Shown here: positions 26,427-34,022 of the stretch, piece after piece
How positions within the stretch are numbered: position 1 is the stretch's first letter
Layout of the letters: each line of letters starts with the position of its first letter
From: Hungatella_A sp034142505
GTDB taxonomy: Bacteria > Bacillota > Clostridia > Lachnospirales > Lachnospiraceae
DNA length: 64,000 nucleotides
Reading direction: 5' to 3'
Assembly (NCBI GenBank): GCA_034142505.1
Contig: JAWZDV010000060.1
Location: 15,124 to 79,123, forward strand
The notes under the pieces: model-generated
The model's input: only the letters and a program-made list of their open reading frames with translations
Told to the model about the DNA's origin: nothing
Database searches by the model: none
Translations under genes and position numbers: made by a program

Positions 26427-26752
26427 TGTTTATGGCTTCAAATCTGGAATTTGTAGAATATGTCTGTGATCAGATCGGCGGTGCCGGGAGCATCACTTAT
26501 AAGAAAATGTTTGGGGAATACGGCGTTTACTGTGACGGCAAAGTGATTGGTGTTATTTGTGACAACCAGTTTTTCGTGAAGAAGACCGAGGCAGGAGCGG
26601 CCCTCTGTCCGGACTGCGGGGAGGCTGCGCCCTATACCGGCGCCAAACCGCATTTTATCATCGACAGCGTAGACAATCAGGAGCTGATGGCGCGATTCAT
26701 CCGAGCCACCTGTGACGAACTGCCTGCGCCAAAGCCGAAAAAGAAGAAGTGA
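26426..26752 (+). CDS. TfoX/Sxy N-terminal domain protein
   Basis: ATG 26426 (or 26432) overlaps the preceding stop. The 108-residue protein shows the TfoX-N core: ITYKKMFGEYGVYCDGK, VIGVICDNQFFVK, and a Lys-rich tail. Stand-alone TfoX-N proteins occur widely in Firmicutes and are not tied to competence. Function unknown. Confidence 0.82.
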   Translation: MFMASNLEFVEYVCDQIGGAGSITYKKMFGEYGVYCDGKVIGVICDNQFFVKKTEAGAALCPDCGEAAPYTGAKPHFIIDSVDNQELMARFIRATCDELPAPKPKKKK

Positions 26753-26769
26753 CATCAAGGAGGACTCCT

Positions 26770-27492
26770 ATGAACTGGGAACCATGGACAGGCTGTTATC
26801 AAATAAGTGACGGCTGCGCAAACTGTTATTTTTATGGGCCGTATGCAAAACGCTACGGTCAGAATACGATTCAGAAAACGGATAAATTTGACTGGCCCGT
26901 TCGGAGAAATAAGAAAGGCGAATACAACATCAAGGGAGATAAAATCCTTGCCACCTGTTTTGCCACCGACTTTTTTCTGCCTGAAGCGGACGAGTGGCGG
27001 CGAGAGGTCTGGGCGATGATCCGGGAGCGGACGGACATTGATTTTTTGATTCTGACTAAGCGGATCGACCGGTTCGAGGTATCCCTTCCCGATGACTGGG
27101 GCGAGGGCTATGACAATGTGAATATTGGATGCACGGTAGAAAACCAGGCGCTGGCCGATACCCGGCTTCCGCTGTTTTTATCCTATCCGATGAAGCGGCG
27201 GTTCATCGCTTGCGCCCCTCTTTTGGAAGCAATCGACCTGACGCCCTATCTGCATGGAGTGGATCATGTAACTGTTGGCGGTGAGACGGGGAGGGCAGCG
27301 CGTGAGTGCGATTATGAGTGGGTGTTAAACATCCGGGAGCAATGCGTGAAGGCGGGCGTGACCTTCTGGTTTAAGAACACAGGCTCCCTTTTCCGGCATG
27401 ACGGTATTTTGGAAAAAATTAATCCATATAAGCAGACGGGAATGGCGAAAGAACTTGGTATAGATATTTCAGACGGGAAAAGGCTGTTTTAA
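26770..27492 (+). CDS. DUF5131 (phage Gp37/Gp68-like) protein
   Basis: ATG 26770 follows AAGGAGG. The 240-residue protein carries the family opening MNWEPWTGCYQISDGC-x-x-C, a cysteine trio reminiscent of radical SAM enzymes, then FATDFFLPEADEWR, LTKRIDRF, IGCTVENQ, and VGGETGRAAR. Members are found in phages and bacterial accessory regions; a radical-SAM-related function is assumed but not shown. Confidence 0.85.
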   Translation: MNWEPWTGCYQISDGCANCYFYGPYAKRYGQNTIQKTDKFDWPVRRNKKGEYNIKGDKILATCFATDFFLPEADEWRREVWAMIRERTDIDFLILTKRIDRFEVSLPDDWGEGYDNVNIGCTVENQALADTRLPLFLSYPMKRRFIACAPLLEAIDLTPYLHGVDHVTVGGETGRAARECDYEWVLNIREQCVKAGVTFWFKNTGSLFRHDGILEKINPYKQTGMAKELGIDISDGKRLF

Positions 27493-27556
27493 AGGACGGT
27501 GGAACAGGCAGGGGACACTTGAAATAAAGCTGTATAACATGAGGAAGAGAGAAGGT

Positions 27557-28285
27557 ATGAATATGATTACTTCGATGACAAAAGCATGGGAGAAAGAACT
27601 GTTGTGGTCTGAGGAGGAACTGACCAAAAAAAGTAAAATGAAAAATGAGGGAGCCGGTCTTCTCATCCTGGGTATTGGGATATTGGCTCTTGGAGTACTC
27701 AACCATTTGCTTCTCCATATTATCTATGAAAGCGATATGATCTGGATTGCGGTTACCGCAGGCTGTGTCCTTCTGGGCGTCATCTTAACCGGATTTGGCG
27801 TAAAATTGATAAATAAAACCGGTGCCTCCGTTGCAGAGATGACTGCCAAGGACAGCGGTTACAGTACAGAAGAAATTCTGGAATTTTATAGGGAATGCCG
27901 TCAAGCAGATTCGCTTCTGCTGTCTTTGACTCCCCAGCCCACGAAAGAGAAGGACTTTTTGAATGTTGGCTTTTTGACTAAAAACTGGCTGAGGCTGCCA
28001 AACAGGCTTTATCATGGAGTCATGCGGATATCGGATATGGCGGTAATCTGGTATGAAGAGTCTGCGCTTCCCGGTTATGACCCAGGTATTTTCGTCGTTA
28101 AAAGTGATGGAAATATGCTGTATGTGAAATGCAAACCTGATATAGGTACAGAACTCGTTGAGGCGTTTACCGGCAGAAACCCTAAAAGTATTACTGCGCG
28201 TCGTTTTAGAGTTGAGGGGAACGACTATGATGCCTTTAAGAATCCGCAGCAGGCGGCGGACCTTTATCGGAAGCATTTTTCTTAA
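27557..28285 (+). CDS. Membrane protein of unknown function
   Basis: ATG 27557 (or 27539) with an AGAGAGAAGG stretch upstream. The product is about 242 aa: a charged N-terminus, two membrane segments (roughly residues 30-52 and 60-82), then a soluble C-terminal domain of some 150 residues. I recognise no family. Neighbours are unrelated single genes. Confidence 0.7.
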   Translation: MNMITSMTKAWEKELLWSEEELTKKSKMKNEGAGLLILGIGILALGVLNHLLLHIIYESDMIWIAVTAGCVLLGVILTGFGVKLINKTGASVAEMTAKDSGYSTEEILEFYRECRQADSLLLSLTPQPTKEKDFLNVGFLTKNWLRLPNRLYHGVMRISDMAVIWYEESALPGYDPGIFVVKSDGNMLYVKCKPDIGTELVEAFTGRNPKSITARRFRVEGNDYDAFKNPQQAADLYRKHFS

Positions 28286-28355
28286 AGTTATGGTAAAATG
28301 AATATAGTACTGTTTGAGTTCGGAAAATAGTTTATGAAAGCAGGGGATTTACATA

Positions 28356-28817
28356 ATGAAGGGTTTTGATCAGGCATTGACAAGCGAAGCAAAAAATGAA
28401 GCGTTACCCGGGGAATTTGATTTTTTCGGGAAACTGATCGGCAGCTGGAGCATCGACTATGTTGACAACAGCACTTCCCGCGTGATCAAAGGAGAATGGC
28501 ATTTTTCATGGGTTCTTGAGGGAATGGCGGTACAGGATGTGATTGTCTTGCCCGGCTTTGAATACGGGACAACCATTCGCGTCTATAACCCGGATACACA
28601 TGCCTGGGATGTGGCCTATTGCTATATGGGAAGAATCATGCGGTTTGAAGCGAGAAAGCAAGACGGTATCATCGTCCTTACAAATCTGGAGGACGAAAGG
28701 AGAAAATGGGTTTTCGCCAAAATCGAGGACAATGATTTTCATTGGCAGGATGTTACCGTGGCAGAGAATGGCGAATGGCAGGTCAAATTTGATTTATATG
28801 CCCGGCGCATGCGATAG
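28356..28817 (+). CDS. DUF1579-like small beta-barrel protein
   Basis: ATG 28356; 153 aa, no signal peptide. The pattern of FDFFGKLIGSWSIDY near the start, GEWHFSWVLEGMAVQDV and YGTTIRVYNPDTHAWDV resembles lipocalin-like DUF1579 proteins, which fold as a small barrel and may bind a ligand. No catalytic residues stand out. Family assignment is by pattern only. Confidence 0.65.
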   Translation: MKGFDQALTSEAKNEALPGEFDFFGKLIGSWSIDYVDNSTSRVIKGEWHFSWVLEGMAVQDVIVLPGFEYGTTIRVYNPDTHAWDVAYCYMGRIMRFEARKQDGIIVLTNLEDERRKWVFAKIEDNDFHWQDVTVAENGEWQVKFDLYARRMR

Positions 28818-28867
28818 GTATTTAGAAGTTGCAGAAAAGGCGGGGTGAAGAATACGGAGGACGCAGA

Positions 28868-29215
28868 ATGAAAAAGAAATTGATAGGGTGGCTGACCGGA
28901 TCTGCCGGGGTAATGCTCTTGTTACCATGGGCCGCTGTCACGTTTGTCAAAAGTGATGCAGGCATGGCGGTTACTCTGTTATTATTTTTCGCCATCAACC
29001 CCATATATTCCATGGTTTTAGGGATTTTTGCAGGAAAACACAGGAAAGTTATGTGGAGCCTGCCTGTCACAGCCGCTGTCTTGTTTTTGCTTGGCGCATG
29101 GATATTCTTTGATCCGGGTGAAAGCGCATTTGTCATATATGCGGTGGTTTATTTGGTCATCGGCATGGTCTCGATGCTGTTCTCTTCATGGCTCAGTGGG
29201 GGAAAACGCTTATGA
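28868..29215 (+). CDS. Small four-helix membrane protein
   Basis: ATG 28868 follows GGAGG. The 115-residue product has four hydrophobic segments and short loops, with basic residues at the beginning and end (MKKK, GGKRL). No family recognised. Confidence 0.7.
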   Translation: MKKKLIGWLTGSAGVMLLLPWAAVTFVKSDAGMAVTLLLFFAINPIYSMVLGIFAGKHRKVMWSLPVTAAVLFLLGAWIFFDPGESAFVIYAVVYLVIGMVSMLFSSWLSGGKRL

Positions 29216-29260
29216 TTCCGGTTATGGGATATCATGAAAAAATACAGGAAAGGTAACAGA

Positions 29261-29755
29261 ATGATAGAGGATGAGAATAACAATATGATAAAACTTAGAA
29301 AAATGGAACTTACGGATTTGAGCGTTTTTAAGAAATGGCTGTATACGCCGCACGTCGCCAGGTGGTACCACGATCCACTGGATTGGATCAACGAAATTGA
29401 GGAGCAGGACAGCGCGTTTTGCTGGATTCACCATTTTATTGTGGAGCATGAAGGAAAGCCTGTCGGTTTTTGCCAGTATTACGCCTGCAAAGACAGCGAC
29501 GAACTCTGGGAGGGCTACACAGCACTGGGCGGGTCTTACAGCATTGACTATATGATTGGAGAGCCTGACTGTCTCCGCAAAGGCTTTGGCAAAATGATTG
29601 TGGCGGACTTGACAAACAAAATCGCCCTCCACCCTGACGCCAAAAGAATTGTGGTGCAGCCGGAGCCGGATAATCAGGCATCCTGCGGCCTGTTGCTGTC
29701 CTGCGGGTTTGCGCTTGATACGGAAAAAGAAATCTATGTAAAACTCTTGACTTGA
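29261..29755 (+). CDS. GNAT acetyltransferase, AAC(6')-like
   Basis: ATG 29261 behind AAAGG; ATG 29285 is possible too. About 164 aa. It has the layout of the Acetyltransf_8/AAC(6') branch: W-x-x-x-PHVARWYHDP near the start, HHFIVEHEGKPVGFCQYY, then YMIGEPDCLRKGFGKMIV with the CoA-binding R-K-G-F-G-K loop. Similar proteins include aminoglycoside acetyltransferases, but many homologues have no drug activity, so resistance is not claimed. Confidence 0.8.
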   Translation: MIEDENNNMIKLRKMELTDLSVFKKWLYTPHVARWYHDPLDWINEIEEQDSAFCWIHHFIVEHEGKPVGFCQYYACKDSDELWEGYTALGGSYSIDYMIGEPDCLRKGFGKMIVADLTNKIALHPDAKRIVVQPEPDNQASCGLLLSCGFALDTEKEIYVKLLT

Positions 29756-29824
29756 ACAGCAGGCAGGGAAAGGCGTTCTTGAGATATAAAAAAATAGTAG
29801 AGGAACCAGTAGGAGGATCATGAT

Positions 29825-30289
29825 ATGTCACGAATATCAAATATTGAAATGAAACAAGAGCCGGAGCATTACACGCTGACAATTCGTAAGACGATTAATT
29901 TTATGAAAGATTATTCGGATTTTGCAATGCAGGTGTTGGCGTTGACTGGCGATTACTTGAAGGAAATAGGGGTTTATCCCATCGGCGGCCCCGTTGTCTG
30001 CTTCCACAATCAAGAGTTGGAAAACCTTGATGTGGAAATGGGTTGGCAAATCGTTCAAAAAATTGAGAATAGAGATCATATGCTATGCAATTTGATACCG
30101 ACCCGTAAGGTGGTAACGGCAATTGATTTAGGCCCTTATGAGAAGCAAGACCCTACGCTGATGGATATATTAGAATGGGTAAATGAAAATGGATATGAAC
30201 CGCAAGGCCCAATTTACTATTGTTATTTGAATGATACCCAACGGCCAGAAGCAGAGTATCTGACTCAAATGTCAATACCAATTAAGTAA
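29825..30289 (+). CDS. GyrI-like small-molecule-binding domain protein
   Basis: ATG 29825 behind AGGAGG; 154 aa. A free-standing effector-binding domain as found at the C-terminus of AraC/MerR regulators (SAM: a repeated beta-alpha-beta layout), with GVYPIGGPVVCFHNQE, DVEMGWQI and the family's Glu/Tyr-rich end LGPYEKQDPTLMDILEWV. No DNA-binding part. A second, unrelated protein of this fold is at 47202. Confidence 0.75.
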   Translation: MSRISNIEMKQEPEHYTLTIRKTINFMKDYSDFAMQVLALTGDYLKEIGVYPIGGPVVCFHNQELENLDVEMGWQIVQKIENRDHMLCNLIPTRKVVTAIDLGPYEKQDPTLMDILEWVNENGYEPQGPIYYCYLNDTQRPEAEYLTQMSIPIK

Positions 30290-30432
30290 TCAAATCTGAT
30301 AGTTGTTATGGTTCATTCGAGATTGTCTCATAATTGAAATTATTTTGAACAGAGTTGGCAAAGCGCGACAGGAACAGCTTTGGGACAAAATCATATGATA
30401 TAGAAGATGAATGTTTAGAAAGGATTTCAATT

Positions 30433-31617
30433 ATGAATGATGCGATATATGGATGTGGCAGGTACCAGCCTGTTCAGCCTTATACGGACAAAAATTATGC
30501 TTGTGGCTGGCAATGCTGCCAATGCTGTCCAGGTCCACCCGGGCCCCAAGGGCCACAAGGTAATCCGGGACCTGCTGGTCCGCAAGGTATCCCAGGCATC
30601 CAAGGAGCCCCAGGCCCTCAGGGAGCCCCAGGTCCGCAAGGAGAGCCAGGCCCCCAGGGCGATCCAGGTCCGCAAGGCGATCCAGGCCTCCAAGGCGATC
30701 CAGGCCTCCAGGGAGCCCCAGGTCCCCAAGGAGATCCAGGCCCCCAAGGCGATCCAGGTCCCCAAGGAGATCCAGGTCCCCAAGGAGATCCAGGTCCGCA
30801 AGGCGATCCAGGCCCACAGGGAGATCCAGGTCCGCAAGGCGATCCAGGCCCACAGGGAGATCCAGGTCCGCAAGGCGATCCAGGCCCCCAAGGAGAGCCA
30901 GGTCCACAGGGCGATCCAGGTCCACAGGGAGATCCAGGTCCCCAAGGAGAGCCAGGTCCACAGGGAGATCCAGGCCCCCAAGGCGATCCAGGCCCTCAAG
31001 GCGAGCCAGGCCCTCAAGGTGATCCAGGCCCGGAAGGCACCTTCAATCCAGGCGATGTGTTGTTCTATATAAATGGCAACGGTGGACCAATACCCATCCG
31101 GTTTGGAGAGGAATTAAACTTTATCTCCCCCAATTTAAATATTAATTTATTTGACAACCCAGCGACTGTCGAAATTGATGGCAGAGGAAGGGAAAACGCG
31201 TTCGGCGGTCTTTATTCCAACCAAGTAACCTCATATACTTTTACAGCCAGTGGTCAGACGGAACAAGTGCAATTTAACAACTTTATGCCTTCTTTTGATG
31301 TTGGGTCAAATACAAACGGACTTCAGATTTATATTCCAGGTGAGTATGAAATCAACTACATGATCCGTATCGCTCCAGTTACAGCGCCAAATCAGACAAT
31401 TTCCGCCGGAGTGCGGCAGAATGATACTTTCATCGACTCTACACTGCAATACAGCCCGCTTTCCACAACCGAAAACACGATCCTGCAGGGAAGTGTCATT
31501 GAATATCTGAGTGGTCAGGTAGATCTGGCATTTTTATCCACCGGCGCTGCCACCTTCAATCTGGCCTCGAATACAAACGCTACGCTGACAGTGAAACGCA
31601 TCTCACCATTTCCGTAA
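30433..31617 (+). CDS. Collagen-like protein of exosporium (BclA) type
   Basis: I chose ATG 30433 with GAAAGGA upstream, giving 394 aa; an in-frame TTG at 30355 has no good site. The N-terminus is short and ends in a cysteine cluster (CCQCC). Then about 55 Gly-X-Y triplets, mostly GPQ-GDP, form a collagen stalk (residues 34-200). The C-terminal 150 residues read as a jelly-roll of the BclA/C1q-TNF type: GLYSNQVTSYTFTA, a GEYEINYMIRI strand and NATLTVKRISPF. In Bacillus and Clostridium such proteins form the hair-like nap of spores. The stalk has very few threonines, so classic Thr-linked glycosylation along it is unlikely. Confidence 0.88.
   Translation: MNDAIYGCGRYQPVQPYTDKNYACGWQCCQCCPGPPGPQGPQGNPGPAGPQGIPGIQGAPGPQGAPGPQGEPGPQGDPGPQGDPGLQGDPGLQGAPGPQGDPGPQGDPGPQGDPGPQGDPGPQGDPGPQGDPGPQGDPGPQGDPGPQGDPGPQGEPGPQGDPGPQGDPGPQGEPGPQGDPGPQGDPGPQGEPGPQGDPGPEGTFNPGDVLFYINGNGGPIPIRFGEELNFISPNLNINLFDNPATVEIDGRGRENAFGGLYSNQVTSYTFTASGQTEQVQFNNFMPSFDVGSNTNGLQIYIPGEYEINYMIRIAPVTAPNQTISAGVRQNDTFIDSTLQYSPLSTTENTILQGSVIEYLSGQVDLAFLSTGAATFNLASNTNATLTVKRISPFP
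30529..31040 (+). repeat. Collagen-coding tandem repeat, 18-bp unit
   Basis: The unit encodes GPQGDP (or GEP/GAP) and is repeated with synonymous changes (GGT/GGC, CCC/CCG, CAA/CAG, GGA/GGC). Open frames on other strands here are by-products of the repeat. Length changes by slippage or recombination are expected between strains. Confidence 0.9.
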
Positions 31618-31685
31618 TAAAGACACTATCATGTGCAAGCAAATTCAATTTGTGGTATAAAATAAAGAGAATAAACATGACATGA

Positions 31686-31711
31686 CGCTGGATACAGAGA
31701 TGTATCCGGCG
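31686..31711 (+). terminator. Hairpin after the collagen-like gene
   Basis: CGCTGGATAC and GTATCCGGCG pair (one G-T) around AGAGAT, about 70 bases after the stop. No T-run follows, so termination is uncertain. Confidence 0.4.
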
Positions 31712-31757
31712 TTCGCTCAGGAAAGTTTGCGTGGAAATAAAAGAAAGGTTAGGGTTT

Positions 31758-32351
31758 ATGGAACTTGGAGACCGTGTTATATTATATGATAGTGACATCC
31801 GGGAACCGTTGTTTGATTATCTGGAGGAGCGGTTTGGAAAAACAAGAATTTTTGAGGAAAAGATCATAGGGAAGTCCAGGGCAGATTTACTGCTGCTCAC
31901 GACCAGCCAGATAATCGGTCTGGAGATCAAGAGTGACGCGGATACCTATGAGCGGTTGAAACGGCAGGTGCGTGATTATAATAAGTTCTGCGACGCCAAT
32001 TATATCGTGATTGGCAGGTCTCACGAAAAGCATGTGGAGGAACATATTCCCGACCACTGGGGCATCCTTTGCGTCAATGTGGATGGCCGGGATTTTATCA
32101 TCGAGGAGATGCGGCCGGCCAAGCCGAATCCCAAGATGAAACGGGAACTTCAGATCACCCTGATCTGGCGGCCGGAGCTTCAGCATCTGCTGGAGATCAA
32201 CCACCTCCCCGGGTATAAGCAGAAGAGTAAGCGGTTTGTGCAGCAGAAACTTCTGGAGAAAATGGAATGGGATGTGCTAAAGCCTCAGATGTGCGAAGAA
32301 CTGTTTGAGCGTGATTATACATTATATGAGGAGTGTGAGAGGACCTTATGA
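31758..32351 (+). CDS. sce7726-family / MmcB-like PD-(D/E)XK nuclease-like protein
   Basis: ATG 31758 lies behind AAGAAAGG; GTG 31731 is possible too. About 197 aa. The N-terminal 110 residues have the nuclease-fold pattern: IREPLFDYLEE, Asp in GKSRADLLLL, then the E-x-K of IIGLEIKSDADTYERL and RQVRDYNKFCDANYIVIG. This is the sce7726 family, related to the repair nuclease MmcB; a C-terminal helical region follows. The exact substrate is unknown. Confidence 0.78.
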   Translation: MELGDRVILYDSDIREPLFDYLEERFGKTRIFEEKIIGKSRADLLLLTTSQIIGLEIKSDADTYERLKRQVRDYNKFCDANYIVIGRSHEKHVEEHIPDHWGILCVNVDGRDFIIEEMRPAKPNPKMKRELQITLIWRPELQHLLEINHLPGYKQKSKRFVQQKLLEKMEWDVLKPQMCEELFERDYTLYEECERTL

Positions 32352-32424
32352 CAAGGGAACCAAAGCAGCAGTTCAACCGCTGTGGTGTGCACCATAAGAA
32401 AATTCATTCGAAAGGAAAACAATC

Positions 32425-33060
32425 ATGATAACCATAAGACCTGAACAAGAATCCGACTATCAGATCGTAGAAGATATCACAAGAAAAGCCTTTTACAATC
32501 TCTACATACCAGGCTGCGTGGAACATTATTTAGTTCACATCATGCGCAGTCATGAAGATTTTATCCCGGAACTGGATTTGGTTATGGAACTGGATGGCCG
32601 GATCATAGGAAGCATCATGTATACAAAAGCCAAACTGGTGGATGAAGCCGGTACCGAAAAAGAAATTCTCACCTTTGGCCCGGTCAGCATTGTCCCGGAG
32701 TATCAGAGAATGGGGTATGGAAAGAAGCTGCTGGAATATTCCTTTGAGCGGGCCGGATCTCTTGGCTATGATGTGATCGTTATCTTCGGCAGCCCAGCTA
32801 ATTACGTGGGCCGTGATTTCAAGAACTGTAAAAAATACAATATCTGCTCCGAAGACGGAAGATACCCGGCGGCTATGATGGTAAAAGAACTCCTGCCCCA
32901 TGCGCTGGACGGCAGAAAATGGTTTTATCACGACAGTCCGGTCATGGCTATTGACGAGGAAGAAGCGGCCAAGTACGACGATACCCTGGAAAAAATGGAA
33001 AAGAAATATCTGCCAAGCCAGGAGGAGTTCTTTATCATGAGCCACTCTTATGTGGAATAA
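32425..33060 (+). CDS. GNAT N-acetyltransferase
   Basis: ATG 32425 behind GAAAGGA; 211 aa. N-terminal GNAT fold with ITIRPEQESDYQIVEDI, LDGRIIGSIMYTKA, and the acetyl-CoA loop VPEYQRMGYGKKLLEYS. It has an extra 80-residue C-terminal part. Predicted acyl acceptor unknown; it converges with treR. Confidence 0.85.
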   Translation: MITIRPEQESDYQIVEDITRKAFYNLYIPGCVEHYLVHIMRSHEDFIPELDLVMELDGRIIGSIMYTKAKLVDEAGTEKEILTFGPVSIVPEYQRMGYGKKLLEYSFERAGSLGYDVIVIFGSPANYVGRDFKNCKKYNICSEDGRYPAAMMVKELLPHALDGRKWFYHDSPVMAIDEEEAAKYDDTLEKMEKKYLPSQEEFFIMSHSYVE

Positions 33061-33089
33061 AGAATTTTGCGGAAGATGAGCCACAACCG

Positions 33090-33821
33090 TTAAATCGTCT
33101 TCCTCACCGCATTATCATAAAAACGGAAATAATCCGGCCGATGCCGGGACTGGGTATATTCAAACATGACGCCGTCGCTATTGAAGGTCTGGCTGCTGAT
33201 GACTGCCATACAGTTATAATCCTCGGCGCTCATGTTTAAATAGGTTTCATCAATCTGTGTCATCTTTTCCACCGTCATAATTCGCTTGCTGTTTACAATC
33301 GTCATATGCAGCGTCTCTTCCAAATACTGATAAATAGAATGTTCCGCAATTTCTTTTGTGAGACCAGGGATGGCCTCTTTTAAAAAGTAATTATGGTTTA
33401 GAATCAGCGGCAGATCATCTAAATAATGAAGCCGCTGGATGTAATAAATCTCAGCTCCCGCGGGAAATCCCGTATACCGGGCCTGATTTTCATTGATTGC
33501 AAACTCGGTGAATAAAAGAACCTTTGTGGCGGGCTGGTGTCCATTGCGCATGGCGGATTCCCGGAAACTTTCGATTTCTCCGATAGTAAATGCGGTCTGG
33601 GATACCGGTTGGTAGATATTGCGTACGCCCTTTCCCTGCATGGTCTGGACATAGCCATCCGTCACCAGGCGGCTGACTGCCCGGCGCAGAGTATTGCGGG
33701 AGCAGTGATAAGTCTGAATCAATGTATTCTCAGATGGCAAAAGTTCCTGATAAGCGAACACATCATGTTCAATTTTCTGTTTCAAATCTTTATAAATCGT
33801 CTCGTATATTGCTTTGGGCAT
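33090..33821 (-). CDS. treR: GntR-family trehalose operon repressor
   Basis: ATG 33821 behind GAGGTGGAGAG gives 243 aa. The winged helix (residues 1-70) has LLPSENTLIQTYHCSRNTLRRAVSRL and GYVQTMQGKGV. The rest is a UTRA ligand domain with RLHYLDDLPLILNHNYF and QTFNSDGVMFEYTQSRHRPDYF. It lies divergently from the trehalose PTS gene, with three palindromes between. The family's usual inducer is trehalose 6-phosphate. Confidence 0.9.
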   Translation of the reverse strand: MPKAIYETIYKDLKQKIEHDVFAYQELLPSENTLIQTYHCSRNTLRRAVSRLVTDGYVQTMQGKGVRNIYQPVSQTAFTIGEIESFRESAMRNGHQPATKVLLFTEFAINENQARYTGFPAGAEIYYIQRLHYLDDLPLILNHNYFLKEAIPGLTKEIAEHSIYQYLEETLHMTIVNSKRIMTVEKMTQIDETYLNMSAEDYNCMAVISSQTFNSDGVMFEYTQSRHRPDYFRFYDNAVRKTI

Positions 33822-33910
33822 GTCTCTCCACCTCGAATCAAGGATCATTCTATTTTTTATAAAATCCCTATGAAGCAATTATAAAAAGAGAGGGCAAAAA
33901 AGTCAACAAC

Positions 33911-33994
33911 TTGTTTAAACAAATATTTCCAAAAGGATATTGACATGTTTAAACAAGTGTGATATAACAGAATCAAGAAACATGTTTAAACAAG
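33911..33994 (+). promoter_or_regulatory. Trehalose promoter with three TreR operators
   Basis: TTGACA (33940-33945), 17 bases and TATAAC (33963-33968) form the promoter. The palindrome core TGTTTAAACA occurs three times: 33911-33922 (TTGTTTAAACAA), 33944-33957 and 33981-33994 (both CATGTTTAAACAAG). The middle one covers the -35 end and spacer, the last lies just after the transcription start. The spacing between the second and third is 37 bases. The first may also act on treR. Confidence 0.85.
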
Positions 33995-34022
33995 TTCGGA
34001 AAGCAAACGGAGGAATCAAAGA

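Noticed and set aside
29261..29755. Aminoglycoside resistance gene
   Set aside because: The acetyltransferase resembles the AAC(6') branch only in general layout; substrate residues cannot be judged from sequence reading.
30427..31072. Long open frames on other strands and frames inside the collagen-like gene, and the impression of a CRISPR-like array
   Set aside because: The 18-bp repeat keeps all frames open; there are no spacers. Only the Gly-X-Y frame has a start site and a sensible protein.
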